This document shows, piece after piece, positions 17,827 through 25,455 of a DNA stretch of 45,593 nt; position 1 is the stretch's first letter; the number at the start of each line of letters is the position of its first letter. The position numbers and the translations under genes are program-made. This stretch comes from Candidatus Bathyarchaeota archaeon (GTDB taxonomy: Archaea > Thermoproteota > Bathyarchaeia > Bathyarchaeales > DTEX01), in NCBI GenBank assembly GCA_018396635.1, contig JAGTQE010000011.1:1-45593 (forward strand), in the 5' to 3' direction. The notes under the pieces are model-generated. The model ran no database searches and was not told where the DNA came from. It saw only the letters and a list, made by a program, of their open reading frames with translations.

Positions 17827-18039
17827 CTATGCGGCACTTTCCAATACTCTACATGCAGGATTATTTAAGAGCCACTATTTATTACGTGAAAATGACTTAA
17901 ACTTAAGGAAACTTAATATAGTTTTCTGAGAAAAATTATTTTGCCGGATGAGGAGAAGGCATTTAATTGAAGTGATGATAGATCAGAGTTAAGCCGACGG
18001 CAATAATTTTAAGCCAGCTCTCTATATCGGAAGACTTGT

Positions 18040-18285
18040 TTATTCTCTCCTCATCTCCTCAATGACTATCATCGTTAGCGTGGATCTAACTTTATTTATT
18101 CTTCGTATCTTCCACGTCACTATATCCTTAAGCTTCTCCATGGATTCAGCCTTAACCTTAGCTATAACATCATAAACTCCATAGACACTATATGCCTCCT
18201 CAACGCCCTCAACTTTTTTCAACTCATTTAAAACTTCCCCTTCAGACCCTATCTCCGCATTTATTAAGACGAAAGCTATTGGCAT
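18040..18285 (-). CDS. Stand-alone Lrp/AsnC ligand-binding (RAM) domain protein
   Basis: An 81-residue protein consisting only of the effector-binding domain of Lrp/AsnC regulators, with the usual beta-alpha-beta-beta-alpha-beta order (AFVLINAEIG, VEEAYSVYGVYDVIAKVKAE, STLTMIVIEE). The DNA-binding helix-turn-helix is absent. Such stand-alone RAM proteins are known in Archaea and may bind amino acids or modulate full-length Lrp proteins. It is monocistronic, divergent from the NAD(P)HX repair gene with a 78-base gap. Its ligand is unknown. Confidence 0.85.
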   Translation of the reverse strand: MPIAFVLINAEIGSEGEVLNELKKVEGVEEAYSVYGVYDVIAKVKAESMEKLKDIVTWKIRRINKVRSTLTMIVIEEMRRE

Positions 18286-18363
18286 AATGAACCCTCAATA
18301 TTAGTATTGTTTAAATGCCTTAAAAATCTTCTTAATTGTTGAAAAGCAGCTCGGTGGGACACA

Positions 18364-19896
18364 ATGGCCGAGAAAATCATAACGACTAAAGAAATGCGCG
18401 CCCTAGACATGAACGCCGAATATTTCGGCATCTCTAGGCTACAGCTCATGGAGAACGCTGGGAGGGGTGTTGCTGAGGAGATTGCGTCGCGCTTTAATCC
18501 ATCAGACACTAGAGTAACAGTCTTCTGTGGCTTGGGTGGAAATGGTGGGGATGGATTCGTCGCCGCTAGGCATCTTGCATGTATGGGTTTTAAGGTTAAT
18601 GTCATACTTGCCGGAAAGCAGTCTGACATAGTCAATGAGGAGGCTAGGAAAAATTGGGAGGCTCTAAAGTCGCTGCGTAGATCACTAAGCCTACAAGAGG
18701 TTTATGACTCATCACTTATACCTGAGGTTAAAGCAGATGTAATTATAGATGCTCTTCTCGGGATAGGTTTAAAGAGCCCGCCGCGCCCACCAATCTCGCA
18801 GATGATAAGGAGGATAAATGAGGCGGATGCCTTCCGGGTTGCGGTAGATGTTCCAACTGGATTAGATTCGGATACTGGCGCAGTTCTAGGCGAGGCTGTA
18901 AAAGCACACTTAACAATAACATTCCATAAGCCTAAGCCGGGGCTCCTGAGAGCCAAAGATTATGTTGGTGAGCTGATCGTTAAGCATATAGGGATTCCGG
19001 AGGAGGTTGAGAGGTTCGCTGGACCGGGCGATGTTTTAATCGTGGTGAAGCCTAGGCCCCCAGAGGCACATAAGGGCGATTTTGGTAGGCTTCTCGTTGT
19101 TGGGGGGAGTGAAACCTTCTCTGGAGCACCTACCTTAACAGCCTTGGCAGCCCTGAGGACTGGTGTAGACTTAGTTTATATTGCCGCTCCCAGGGAAACG
19201 GCCTACGCCATATCTTCAATTTCACCGGATCTTATAACCCTCAAGCTTGAGGGCGACCATTTAAGCATGCGAAACATGCCCGTGATAAGGAGTTATATGG
19301 ATAGGGTGACTGCCGTCGCTATAGGTCCGGGTCTAGGTTTACATAAGGAGACTGAGGAGGCTGTCAGGGAAATAGTGGGGATCGCGGAGGAGCGGAGGAT
19401 TCCGATTCTGCTGGACGCTGATGGATTAAAGGCCTTCGCCAACTTTAAGCATAGACTGGCCACGCCAGCTGTCCTAACGCCTCACTTAGGCGAGTACATG
19501 ATACTTACTGGTGAGAGGCCTCCGGAAGACCTTGAAGGAAGGGCGGAGCATATTAGAAGGACTGCTGAAGGACTCAACGCAGTTATACTTCTAAAGTCTC
19601 ATGTTGATATAATTTCAGATGGCTTTAGGGTTAAATTCAACTTTACTGGGAACCCCGGCATGACTGTTGGCGGCACCGGGGATGTTCTTTCAGGCATAGT
19701 TGCCGCCCTCCTATCTCAGGGAATAGATCCTTTTGAGGCTGCTGTGGCCGGAGCCTTTATTAATGGCGCCGCCGGGGATTTTGTGGCAAATGAGAAGGGT
19801 TATCATATGGTTGCCAGCGACCTGATAGAATGGATACCAAAGGTTATGAATGACCCAATGAGCCATGCGAGGATAAGAAGGCTGGTTTCCGGGTGA
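18364..19896 (+). CDS. nnr: Bifunctional NAD(P)HX epimerase/dehydratase
   Basis: Repairs hydrated NAD(P)H. Residues 1-215 form the YjeF_N epimerase domain (GGNGGDGFVAARHLA near 57, and DVPTGLDSDTG near 160). Residues 225-510 form the ribokinase-like dehydratase (KGDFGRLLVVGGS near 238, NPGMTVGGTGDVLSG near 438, with the catalytic aspartate in GTGD). This fusion is the usual archaeal and bacterial layout. It starts at ATG 18364 with GGTGGG about 5 bases upstream. The presenilin-like gene begins 8 bases after its stop, so the two are probably in one transcript. Confidence 0.95.
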   Translation: MAEKIITTKEMRALDMNAEYFGISRLQLMENAGRGVAEEIASRFNPSDTRVTVFCGLGGNGGDGFVAARHLACMGFKVNVILAGKQSDIVNEEARKNWEALKSLRRSLSLQEVYDSSLIPEVKADVIIDALLGIGLKSPPRPPISQMIRRINEADAFRVAVDVPTGLDSDTGAVLGEAVKAHLTITFHKPKPGLLRAKDYVGELIVKHIGIPEEVERFAGPGDVLIVVKPRPPEAHKGDFGRLLVVGGSETFSGAPTLTALAALRTGVDLVYIAAPRETAYAISSISPDLITLKLEGDHLSMRNMPVIRSYMDRVTAVAIGPGLGLHKETEEAVREIVGIAEERRIPILLDADGLKAFANFKHRLATPAVLTPHLGEYMILTGERPPEDLEGRAEHIRRTAEGLNAVILLKSHVDIISDGFRVKFNFTGNPGMTVGGTGDVLSGIVAALLSQGIDPFEAAVAGAFINGAAGDFVANEKGYHMVASDLIEWIPKVMNDPMSHARIRRLVSG

Positions 19897-19903
19897 CAGT
19901 ATA

Positions 19904-20728
19904 TTGAGAATAGATCTTCTTTTACCCTCAATTCTCCTCTCAACGATTATAGCGTCCCTACTGCTCTATAGAAAGGTAGAAAAGAGGATAAGGAGTATCA
20001 TCGGGGACAGAAAGGTTAAGCCCCGCGAAGTGTTTCTAATAGTTGCCTCTATGGGGGCGCTAGTTACACTAGTTATTTTACTTCCAGGATTCATGCTCCA
20101 AATAATCTTCCTATTCGCTTATTCCTACATGTTGCTAATATTCTCATATGTAATTCTAAATAGGTGGACGTTAGCATTCATACCTCCAGTAGCCTTTATT
20201 ACGGCGTATCTATCAGTGGTCTATCTTATGCCGGAAGAAAACATCGCCTCACTCCTCTTCATGAACCTATCAGCAGCACTCTTCGCAGTGATGGCTACAG
20301 TCTACATAAACTCTATGTTTCCATGGAAGGTCACGCTGATCTTCGCCTCACTATTAACGGTTATGGATTTTATCCAAGTCTTTTTGACGGGGCATATGGT
20401 TGAGGCAGCATATAAAATGGAGAGCCTTCGGCTGCCAGTAATGCTCTACTCCCAGCTCGCAAGGCTCGGAGCAGGAGATGCCTTTCTATCCGGGCTCTTG
20501 TCCGTCCAAGCGGCAGCCAGGTATGGTGTTGGTGCGGGCTTTACTACGGCAGCCACTATAGCAGCATCTCTATTTATATTTGAAGTACTCGCCCTAAACT
20601 CTTATATAGGGTATAGCGTTTTCCCAGCAACTATAATTGTTCTCCTAGGCTGGCTCTTGGGCTTAGCAATTTATTTCCTTGGGAGAAAATATGTTGAGGG
20701 GATTAGGAAAGACGTATGTAGAAGTTAG
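19904..20728 (+). CDS. Presenilin-like intramembrane aspartyl protease (PSH)
   Basis: A polytopic membrane protein of 274 residues with about eight or nine hydrophobic segments. Asp155 lies in VMDFIQVFLTGHMV, which matches the YD-motif helix of archaeal presenilin homologues (followed by the conserved TxHMV), but methionine replaces the usual tyrosine. Asp192 lies in GAGD (189-192), the GxGD motif. PAT at 241-243 occupies the place of the PAL motif. The two aspartates would form the active site that cuts membrane helices. It starts at TTG 19904, with GGGTGA about 7 bases upstream. It lies in a likely operon with nnr, and its last 4 bases overlap the convergent aminotransferase gene. Substrates are unknown. 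Confidence 0.82.
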   Translation: MRIDLLLPSILLSTIIASLLLYRKVEKRIRSIIGDRKVKPREVFLIVASMGALVTLVILLPGFMLQIIFLFAYSYMLLIFSYVILNRWTLAFIPPVAFITAYLSVVYLMPEENIASLLFMNLSAALFAVMATVYINSMFPWKVTLIFASLLTVMDFIQVFLTGHMVEAAYKMESLRLPVMLYSQLARLGAGDAFLSGLLSVQAAARYGVGAGFTTAATIAASLFIFEVLALNSYIGYSVFPATIIVLLGWLLGLAIYFLGRKYVEGIRKDVCRS

Positions 20729-21930
20729 TATAGACTGTTTTCCTCAATGAAGGCTTTCATCCTTCTTAAACCCTCTTTTATAGTCTCCTCTGAGGCGGCA
20801 TATGAAATCCTTATGTGCTCCCCATCACCCTCATTCTTATGTCCAAAGTGTATGTCAGAGAGGACCGCAACGCCAGCCTCATAGAGTAGGCGAGCTCTAA
20901 AGTTCTCAGAATCCCTCGCGCCGACAATCTTACAGGCTTCTGTAACGTTCGGCCACACGTAGAATGCTCCCCTAGGCTTTAAGCATTTAATTCCCTTAAT
21001 TGAGTTTAAGCCGTCAACTATTATCTCCCTTCTCCTCCTAAAGCACTCAACCATTTTTTTCGGCTCGTCTTGCGGTCCAGTCAGCGCCGTCAACGCCGCG
21101 TACTGGTTGGGGTGTGGTGCACAGGATTCGGTATTTGTTACCCAGCGAGCTAAGTAATAGGCGAGCTTGGGATTCGTTGCGAAACCTATCCTCCACCCGG
21201 TCATAGCGTATGTCTTCGATACCCCGTCCACGATTATCGTCCTTTCTTGCATTCCATCTACGGAGGCTATGCTTGCAAACTTTCCGTCGTAAACCATTTG
21301 AGAGTATATTTCGTCTGAGAGGACCCATAGGTTTTTGTAGCGTTTTACTATGTCAGCTATCTGCTCTAAGACGTCCATATCTAAGACTCCGCCGGTTGGA
21401 TTATGCGGAGAGTTCAATATTAGAAGCCTAGTCCTCTCGTTAATTATTTTCTCCAAATATTCTATGTCTATCCTAAACTCGTTCTTTTCAAGTATAGGCA
21501 GCGGGACCGGCACCGCACCGTAAGCTCTTATCAGAGACTCATATATTGGGAAGCCTGGATTGGGATATATGACCTCATGCCCTCTTCCATAATCAGTGAC
21601 AGCTAATATTGTATATCCTATGAAGGGCTTAGCGCCGCACGCTACAACAACCCAATCTGGCTTAACATCAAGTCCTCTAGTCCTAGAGAAGTATTCTGCA
21701 ACCGCCTCCCTAAGCTCTGGTATCCCGGCTGATGGGGTATACCCAGTCTTTCCTTCTCTAATAGCCTTTATTGCCCCCTCCTTAATGTATTCAGGAGTGT
21801 CAAAGTCGGGTTGACCAATACAGAAGTTCATTACGCTCTTTCCACCTCGAACCATTTCATTAACTTCTTTTAGGACATCGAAGGCGGTCTCAGTGCCAAG
21901 GTTTCTAGTCCTCTCAGATATCTCCAACAT
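20725..21930 (-). CDS. Class I/II pyridoxal-phosphate aminotransferase
   Basis: Fold-type I aminotransferase of about 400 residues, likely acting on aspartate, aromatic or branched amino acids. NSPHNPTGG near 180 and the PLP-lysine motif VSKTYAMTGWRIGF near 240 are clear. AYAASEETIKEGLRR closes the small domain. The start ATG at 21930 (MLEISERT) has GGGTG about 7 bases upstream; an in-frame start at 21948 exists but is less likely. It is monocistronic on the minus strand. The exact amino donor cannot be decided from motifs. Confidence 0.9.
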   Translation of the reverse strand: MLEISERTRNLGTETAFDVLKEVNEMVRGGKSVMNFCIGQPDFDTPEYIKEGAIKAIREGKTGYTPSAGIPELREAVAEYFSRTRGLDVKPDWVVVACGAKPFIGYTILAVTDYGRGHEVIYPNPGFPIYESLIRAYGAVPVPLPILEKNEFRIDIEYLEKIINERTRLLILNSPHNPTGGVLDMDVLEQIADIVKRYKNLWVLSDEIYSQMVYDGKFASIASVDGMQERTIIVDGVSKTYAMTGWRIGFATNPKLAYYLARWVTNTESCAPHPNQYAALTALTGPQDEPKKMVECFRRRREIIVDGLNSIKGIKCLKPRGAFYVWPNVTEACKIVGARDSENFRARLLYEAGVAVLSDIHFGHKNEGDGEHIRISYAASEETIKEGLRRMKAFIEENSLY

Positions 21931-22036
21931 CAAGCACACCCTACGCACTAAAATATAGTTCTTTTAAGTTGGAAAAGAATTAAAAAATTTTTCGCATAAA
22001 ATAATCTAAAGTGTGCTGCAATAAGGCGGGGTCAAA

Positions 22037-22321
22037 ATGTTTAGGGCGGAATATAAGGTAGAGGGCGGCAAGCTAATTAAGGTTCAGGTGAGTAAGAGGG
22101 GAGAGAAAATAGACTTTGTGAGAATTACTGGTGACTTCTTCATGCACCCAGAGGAACTCATTGAGGATCTTGAGAAGGCTCTTGTAGGTTGTCCACTTGA
22201 TGAGAAGGTGATAGCGGAAGCGATAAGATGCTTCGTTAGAGATAAAGGTGTAGTTTTGCTCGGCGTATCCCCAGAAGATTTTGCGAGATGCATCATTAGG
22301 GCGGTGAGCCACAGTGGTTGA
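22037..22321 (+). CDS. Lipoate-protein ligase C-terminal domain as a separate subunit
   Basis: A 94-residue protein matching the accessory C-terminal domain of lipoate-protein ligase (FRAEYKVEGGKLIKVQV at the start, then DFFMHPEELIEDLEKALVG). In some Archaea, such as Thermoplasma, the ligase is two proteins and the small domain is needed for adenylation of lipoate. Its 3' end overlaps the catalytic subunit gene by 8 bases, so the pair should be made together. The small subunit gene comes first. The start ATG has GGCGGGG about 5 bases upstream. Confidence 0.87.
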   Translation: MFRAEYKVEGGKLIKVQVSKRGEKIDFVRITGDFFMHPEELIEDLEKALVGCPLDEKVIAEAIRCFVRDKGVVLLGVSPEDFARCIIRAVSHSG

Positions 22322-23084
22322 GAAGTGGCGTTTATTGGATACTGGGCTTAATGACGCTTTCTACAATATGGCTTTAGATGAAGCGATAGCTATAGCTAGA
22401 TCCAGAAATATTGTTCCGAACACGATACGCTTCTTTAGATGGGAGCCCTCAGCGGTATCTATAGGGTACTTCCAGAGTATGGAGGAGGAAGTCGACATAG
22501 AGGCTTGCAGAAGGCTGGGCATAGACTACGTTAGGAGGAGGACCGGTGGCGGGGCGGTTTACCATGACCGAGACGGAGAATTAACCTATAGTATCGTGGT
22601 TAGCGAAGATCATCCGCTGGTTTCAAGGGACTTCCAAAAGACCTACGAAAACCTATGTTCGGGGCTTATTAAGGGCTTGAGGCTTCTAGGCGTCCCCGCA
22701 GAGTTTAGGCCGATAAACGATATAGTTGTTGGGGGTAGGAAGATATCGGGTAATGCCCAAACCAGAGGAATGAATGTTGTACACCAGCATGGAACAATAC
22801 TTCGCGACGTAAACCCAACCATAATGTTCACAGTACTTAAGGTTCCTAGCGAGAAGATCCGCGATAAAATGATAAAATCCGTTGAGGAGAGGGTCACTTC
22901 AATAAATAGGTATTTGGGAAGAGAGGTTAGCTTTGAAGAGCTTAGAGGAGCCTTGATAAGTGGGTTTGAAGAAGCCTTCGGAATAGAGCTAATTCCCGGA
23001 AAAGTGGAGGACTTTGAGGAGAGGTTGGCAATAAGCCTCAAGAGGGAGAAATATTCAACTAGAGAGTGGAATTTTAGGAGATAG
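22314..23084 (+). CDS. lplA: Lipoate-protein ligase A, catalytic subunit
   Basis: Attaches lipoate to lysine of lipoyl-domain proteins such as glycine-cleavage H protein or 2-oxoacid dehydrogenase E2. The BirA/LplA fold has RRTGGGAVYHDRDGELTYS near residue 75 (lipoate-binding loop), and GGRKISGNAQTRG near 140 carries the key lysine. NTIRFFRW and SIGYFQ are further family motifs. It begins at GTG 22314, with GGTGA about 6 bases upstream inside the end of the small-subunit gene. It lacks the usual C-terminal domain because that is the preceding gene. No lipoyl acceptor protein is encoded in this window. Confidence 0.92.
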   Translation: MVEKWRLLDTGLNDAFYNMALDEAIAIARSRNIVPNTIRFFRWEPSAVSIGYFQSMEEEVDIEACRRLGIDYVRRRTGGGAVYHDRDGELTYSIVVSEDHPLVSRDFQKTYENLCSGLIKGLRLLGVPAEFRPINDIVVGGRKISGNAQTRGMNVVHQHGTILRDVNPTIMFTVLKVPSEKIRDKMIKSVEERVTSINRYLGREVSFEELRGALISGFEEAFGIELIPGKVEDFEERLAISLKREKYSTREWNFRR

Positions 23085-23093
23085 AAAGAAACA

Positions 23094-23756
23094 TCAACGC
23101 TCAACGCTCTCTTTTTCATATTCGCTGATGATTTTCAGTATCTCATTAACTATTGTCTCCGGAGGCGTCATCAAATCATTGCAATATACATCCCTTAAGA
23201 CCCCTTTACCCCTATAATACTGTATCAGGGGCTCCGTGCTCCTCCTGTAAACATTTAAACGCTCTCTAATGACTTCAGGTTTATCATCCTCCCTCCGATA
23301 TAATTCGCCGCCACATATATCGCAGATCTCATCAACCTTCGGCCTTAATGTAAGCCTGTTATATATGGCCCCGCATCGCCCACATATAAGCCTATTAGAC
23401 AGGCGTTGGATAATTACCTCATCAGGCACGTTTAAGTTTACAACCAAATCTACTTTAACGATTTTTTCAAGTTCCTCGGCTTGTCTCATTGTTCTTGGGA
23501 AACCGTCAAGTATAAAACCTCTTTTGGCATCCGGCTTCTCAAGCCTATTGATTAACATGGCAATAATTATTTCATCCGGCACAAGCTCACCCCTATCAGC
23601 GTACTCTTTAATCTTCCTCCCTATCTCAGTCTGCGCTTTTATCTCCTCCCTCACCATATCACCTGTTGAAATATGTGGAATGCCAAGTATAGCGGTTAGC
23701 CTAGAGGCATAGGTCCCTTTACCAGAGCCGGGCGGCCCAAATATTATAATCCTCAT
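23094..23756 (-). CDS. adk: Adenylate kinase
   Basis: Bacterial-type adenylate kinase interconverting AMP, ADP and ATP. GPPGSGKGTYASRL is the P-loop near the N-terminus. HISTGDMVREE binds AMP, GFPRTMRQAEEL is the central motif, and the LID has a four-cysteine zinc site (CGRCG ... CDICGG). About 220 residues is normal. ATG 23756 (MRIIIFG) has GGTG about 7 bases upstream; an in-frame start at 23771 would add MLVSY and is unlikely. It is convergent with lplA, with only 9 bases between the stops. Confidence 0.96.
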   Translation of the reverse strand: MRIIIFGPPGSGKGTYASRLTAILGIPHISTGDMVREEIKAQTEIGRKIKEYADRGELVPDEIIIAMLINRLEKPDAKRGFILDGFPRTMRQAEELEKIVKVDLVVNLNVPDEVIIQRLSNRLICGRCGAIYNRLTLRPKVDEICDICGGELYRREDDKPEVIRERLNVYRRSTEPLIQYYRGKGVLRDVYCNDLMTPPETIVNEILKIISEYEKESVER

Positions 23757-23871
23757 ATAGGACACCAGCAAGATTAGCCTAAATCTCTTTCACTATAAAG
23801 CCTATTTAACATTATTTCAGGCTTTCCATAAAAATAGCCTTTTTGGGCGCAAAAATTTGCTGCGAATACGA

Positions 23872-23886
23872 ATAATATAAATATTT
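23872..23886 (+). promoter_or_regulatory. Probable TATA box for the small winged-helix-like gene
   Basis: AATATAAATATTTG lies about 35 bases before the ATG at 23915. With the usual 25-base spacing, transcription would begin near 23905, leaving almost no leader. That fits a nearly leaderless message, because GGGAG directly abuts the start and is too close to act as a ribosome site. Confidence 0.4.
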
Positions 23887-23914
23887 GCTTCAAAGTATTT
23901 ATTTAAGATGGGAG

Positions 23915-24178
23915 ATGGCTAGAAAGCCTAAAAAGGAAAATCAAAGGATGCTTAAGGCTGTCGTTGTCCTTTTGCGGAACACGACCTGGAAGTGCGGCAG
24001 AGTTGAGCGGCTCATCGTTGAGTACCTGCAAAGTCATCTGATTAAATTTGGCACACCACGTTCCTCAATAAAAGAGATAACCCAATATTTTGCAGTGAAT
24101 GGAAAATCGAGGAGCGAGCTCTTCGATGCTCTTAAGAGACTGGAGAGAAGGCGGATAATAGAGATCAGGGAGATCTAA
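23915..24178 (+). CDS. Small basic protein, possible winged-helix
   Basis: An 87-residue basic protein (MARKPKKENQ start). The C-terminal half (ITQYFAVNGKSRSELFDALKRLERRRIIEI) looks like a winged helix: a helix, a turn, a recognition-like helix of the form RSELFDALKRLERR, then a strand. A lysine-rich N-terminal tail could bind nucleic acid. I know no specific family. It stands alone between the divergent adk and the convergent sugar-acid cluster, followed by a T-rich tract. An in-frame TTG at 23885 would add 10 residues, but a TATA-like element overlaps that region, so ATG 23915 is preferred. Confidence 0.6.
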   Translation: MARKPKKENQRMLKAVVVLLRNTTWKCGRVERLIVEYLQSHLIKFGTPRSSIKEITQYFAVNGKSRSELFDALKRLERRRIIEIREI

Positions 24179-24203
24179 TTTTTCTATGCTTTTTATTATT
24201 ATA
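24179..24203 (+). terminator. T-rich tract after the small winged-helix-like gene
   Basis: Directly after the stop the plus strand reads TTTTTCTATGCTTTTTATTA, with two runs of five T. This fits an archaeal intrinsic terminator for the short monocistronic gene. Confidence 0.45.
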
Positions 24204-24272
24204 TTCCATTAGATTGATATTTTCACCGCAAAAAAAGGTAGTGTGGAGGATTTTAGATAGAGATTAATCCGC

Positions 24273-25388
24273 TTACCACTCTGCTACCGAACCATCCTCA
24301 TAATAAAGTCTAGGAGTCTCCCATGTGCCCTCATAAATCTTATCTTTAATGAGGCTCTCATCTATCTCTATTCCTAATCCAGGCTTCTCCGGGATCTCTA
24401 CGTATCCGTTCTTAAGCTTGAACGGTTCCATCAAATACCCTTCGCCAAGAGTGACTTGCTCTTGGATGAGAAAGTTTGGTGTGCAGGCATCTAGTTGAAT
24501 ACATGCCGCTAAAGCTATTGGACCTAGGGGGCAGTGCGGTGCTATAGTAGCATAATATGTTTCAGCCATAGCCGCTATCTTCTTGCACTCCATTATGCCG
24601 CCAGCGTGCGATAGATCTGGCTGAAGAATTGAGGCTGCCTGCTTCTCAACAACCTCTCTGAAGCCCCATTTAGTGAATAGCCTTTCTCCAGTGGCTATTG
24701 GGATAGAGGTCGACCTTGCCACAGTCACCATTGTATCTACATTTTCTGGTAGGCATGGCTCCTCAAGGAACATTGGGTAATATGGTTCCAGAGCTTTTGC
24801 CATGCGGATCGCCATAGCTGGACTCAGCCTACCATGACAGTCAATCGCTATATCCACATCGTCTCCAACAGCATCCCTAATAGCTTTAAATCTTTCCACA
24901 GCCCTCCTCACCAGTGAAAGGGAGTCTACAGGCTTAACCGCCTCGAAGAGAGTCGTCTTCAGAGCTGTGAAGCCCTGCTCCACTTTGGCTAAAGCGTTTT
25001 TAGCATATTCTTCAGGCGTTCTTCCGCCAATGTGCGCATAAACCCTTATTTTATCCCTACATTTTCCGCCTAAGAGCTGATAGACCGGCACGCCCAGCTT
25101 CTTACCCAAAATATCCCACATCGCCTGCTCAATTCCGCTTATAGCGCTCATAAGCACAGGGCCGCCGCGATAGAATGTTCCCCTATACATTGCCTGCCAA
25201 TGATGCTCAATTCTCAAAGGATCTTGACCAATAAGGTACCTTTCGAGTTCTCTCACGGCCATTTCAACTGTTCTGGTTCGCCCTTCAAGCGTCGGCTCAC
25301 CATAACCAATAATGCCTTCATCAGTATGCATCTTTAGAAAAAGCCATCTTGGCTTCACATGAACCATCTCAATCTTAGTTATCTTCAA
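24273..25388 (-). CDS. Enolase-superfamily sugar-acid dehydratase, galactonate-dehydratase-like
   Basis: A mandelate-racemase-group enzyme of 371 residues. Metal ligands appear as Asp in AIDCHGR (near 183), Glu in FLEEP (near 210) and Glu in ATGERLFT (near 236). The catalytic histidine is in APHCPLGPIALA near 285, and His in DCHGR fits the second base. This pattern matches D-galactonate dehydratase and related acid-sugar dehydratases. It makes a 2-keto-3-deoxy acid, the substrate for aldolases such as the one at 2.5 kb. It is the downstream gene of the lactonase (67-base gap) and is probably co-expressed. The exact sugar acid is not fixed by sequence. Confidence 0.87.
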   Translation of the reverse strand: MKITKIEMVHVKPRWLFLKMHTDEGIIGYGEPTLEGRTRTVEMAVRELERYLIGQDPLRIEHHWQAMYRGTFYRGGPVLMSAISGIEQAMWDILGKKLGVPVYQLLGGKCRDKIRVYAHIGGRTPEEYAKNALAKVEQGFTALKTTLFEAVKPVDSLSLVRRAVERFKAIRDAVGDDVDIAIDCHGRLSPAMAIRMAKALEPYYPMFLEEPCLPENVDTMVTVARSTSIPIATGERLFTKWGFREVVEKQAASILQPDLSHAGGIMECKKIAAMAETYYATIAPHCPLGPIALAACIQLDACTPNFLIQEQVTLGEGYLMEPFKLKNGYVEIPEKPGLGIEIDESLIKDKIYEGTWETPRLYYEDGSVAEW

Positions 25389-25455
25389 GCCAACACCCTC
25401 CCAAAAACAATACCTCTTAAACTCATCAAACTTAAATTTTATTTTCGCCTATCAG

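Noticed and set aside
17827-18039. Possible C/D-box small RNA (GTGATGA near 17972)
   Set aside because: A C-like box is present but no properly spaced D, C' and D' boxes follow, so the call is not supported.
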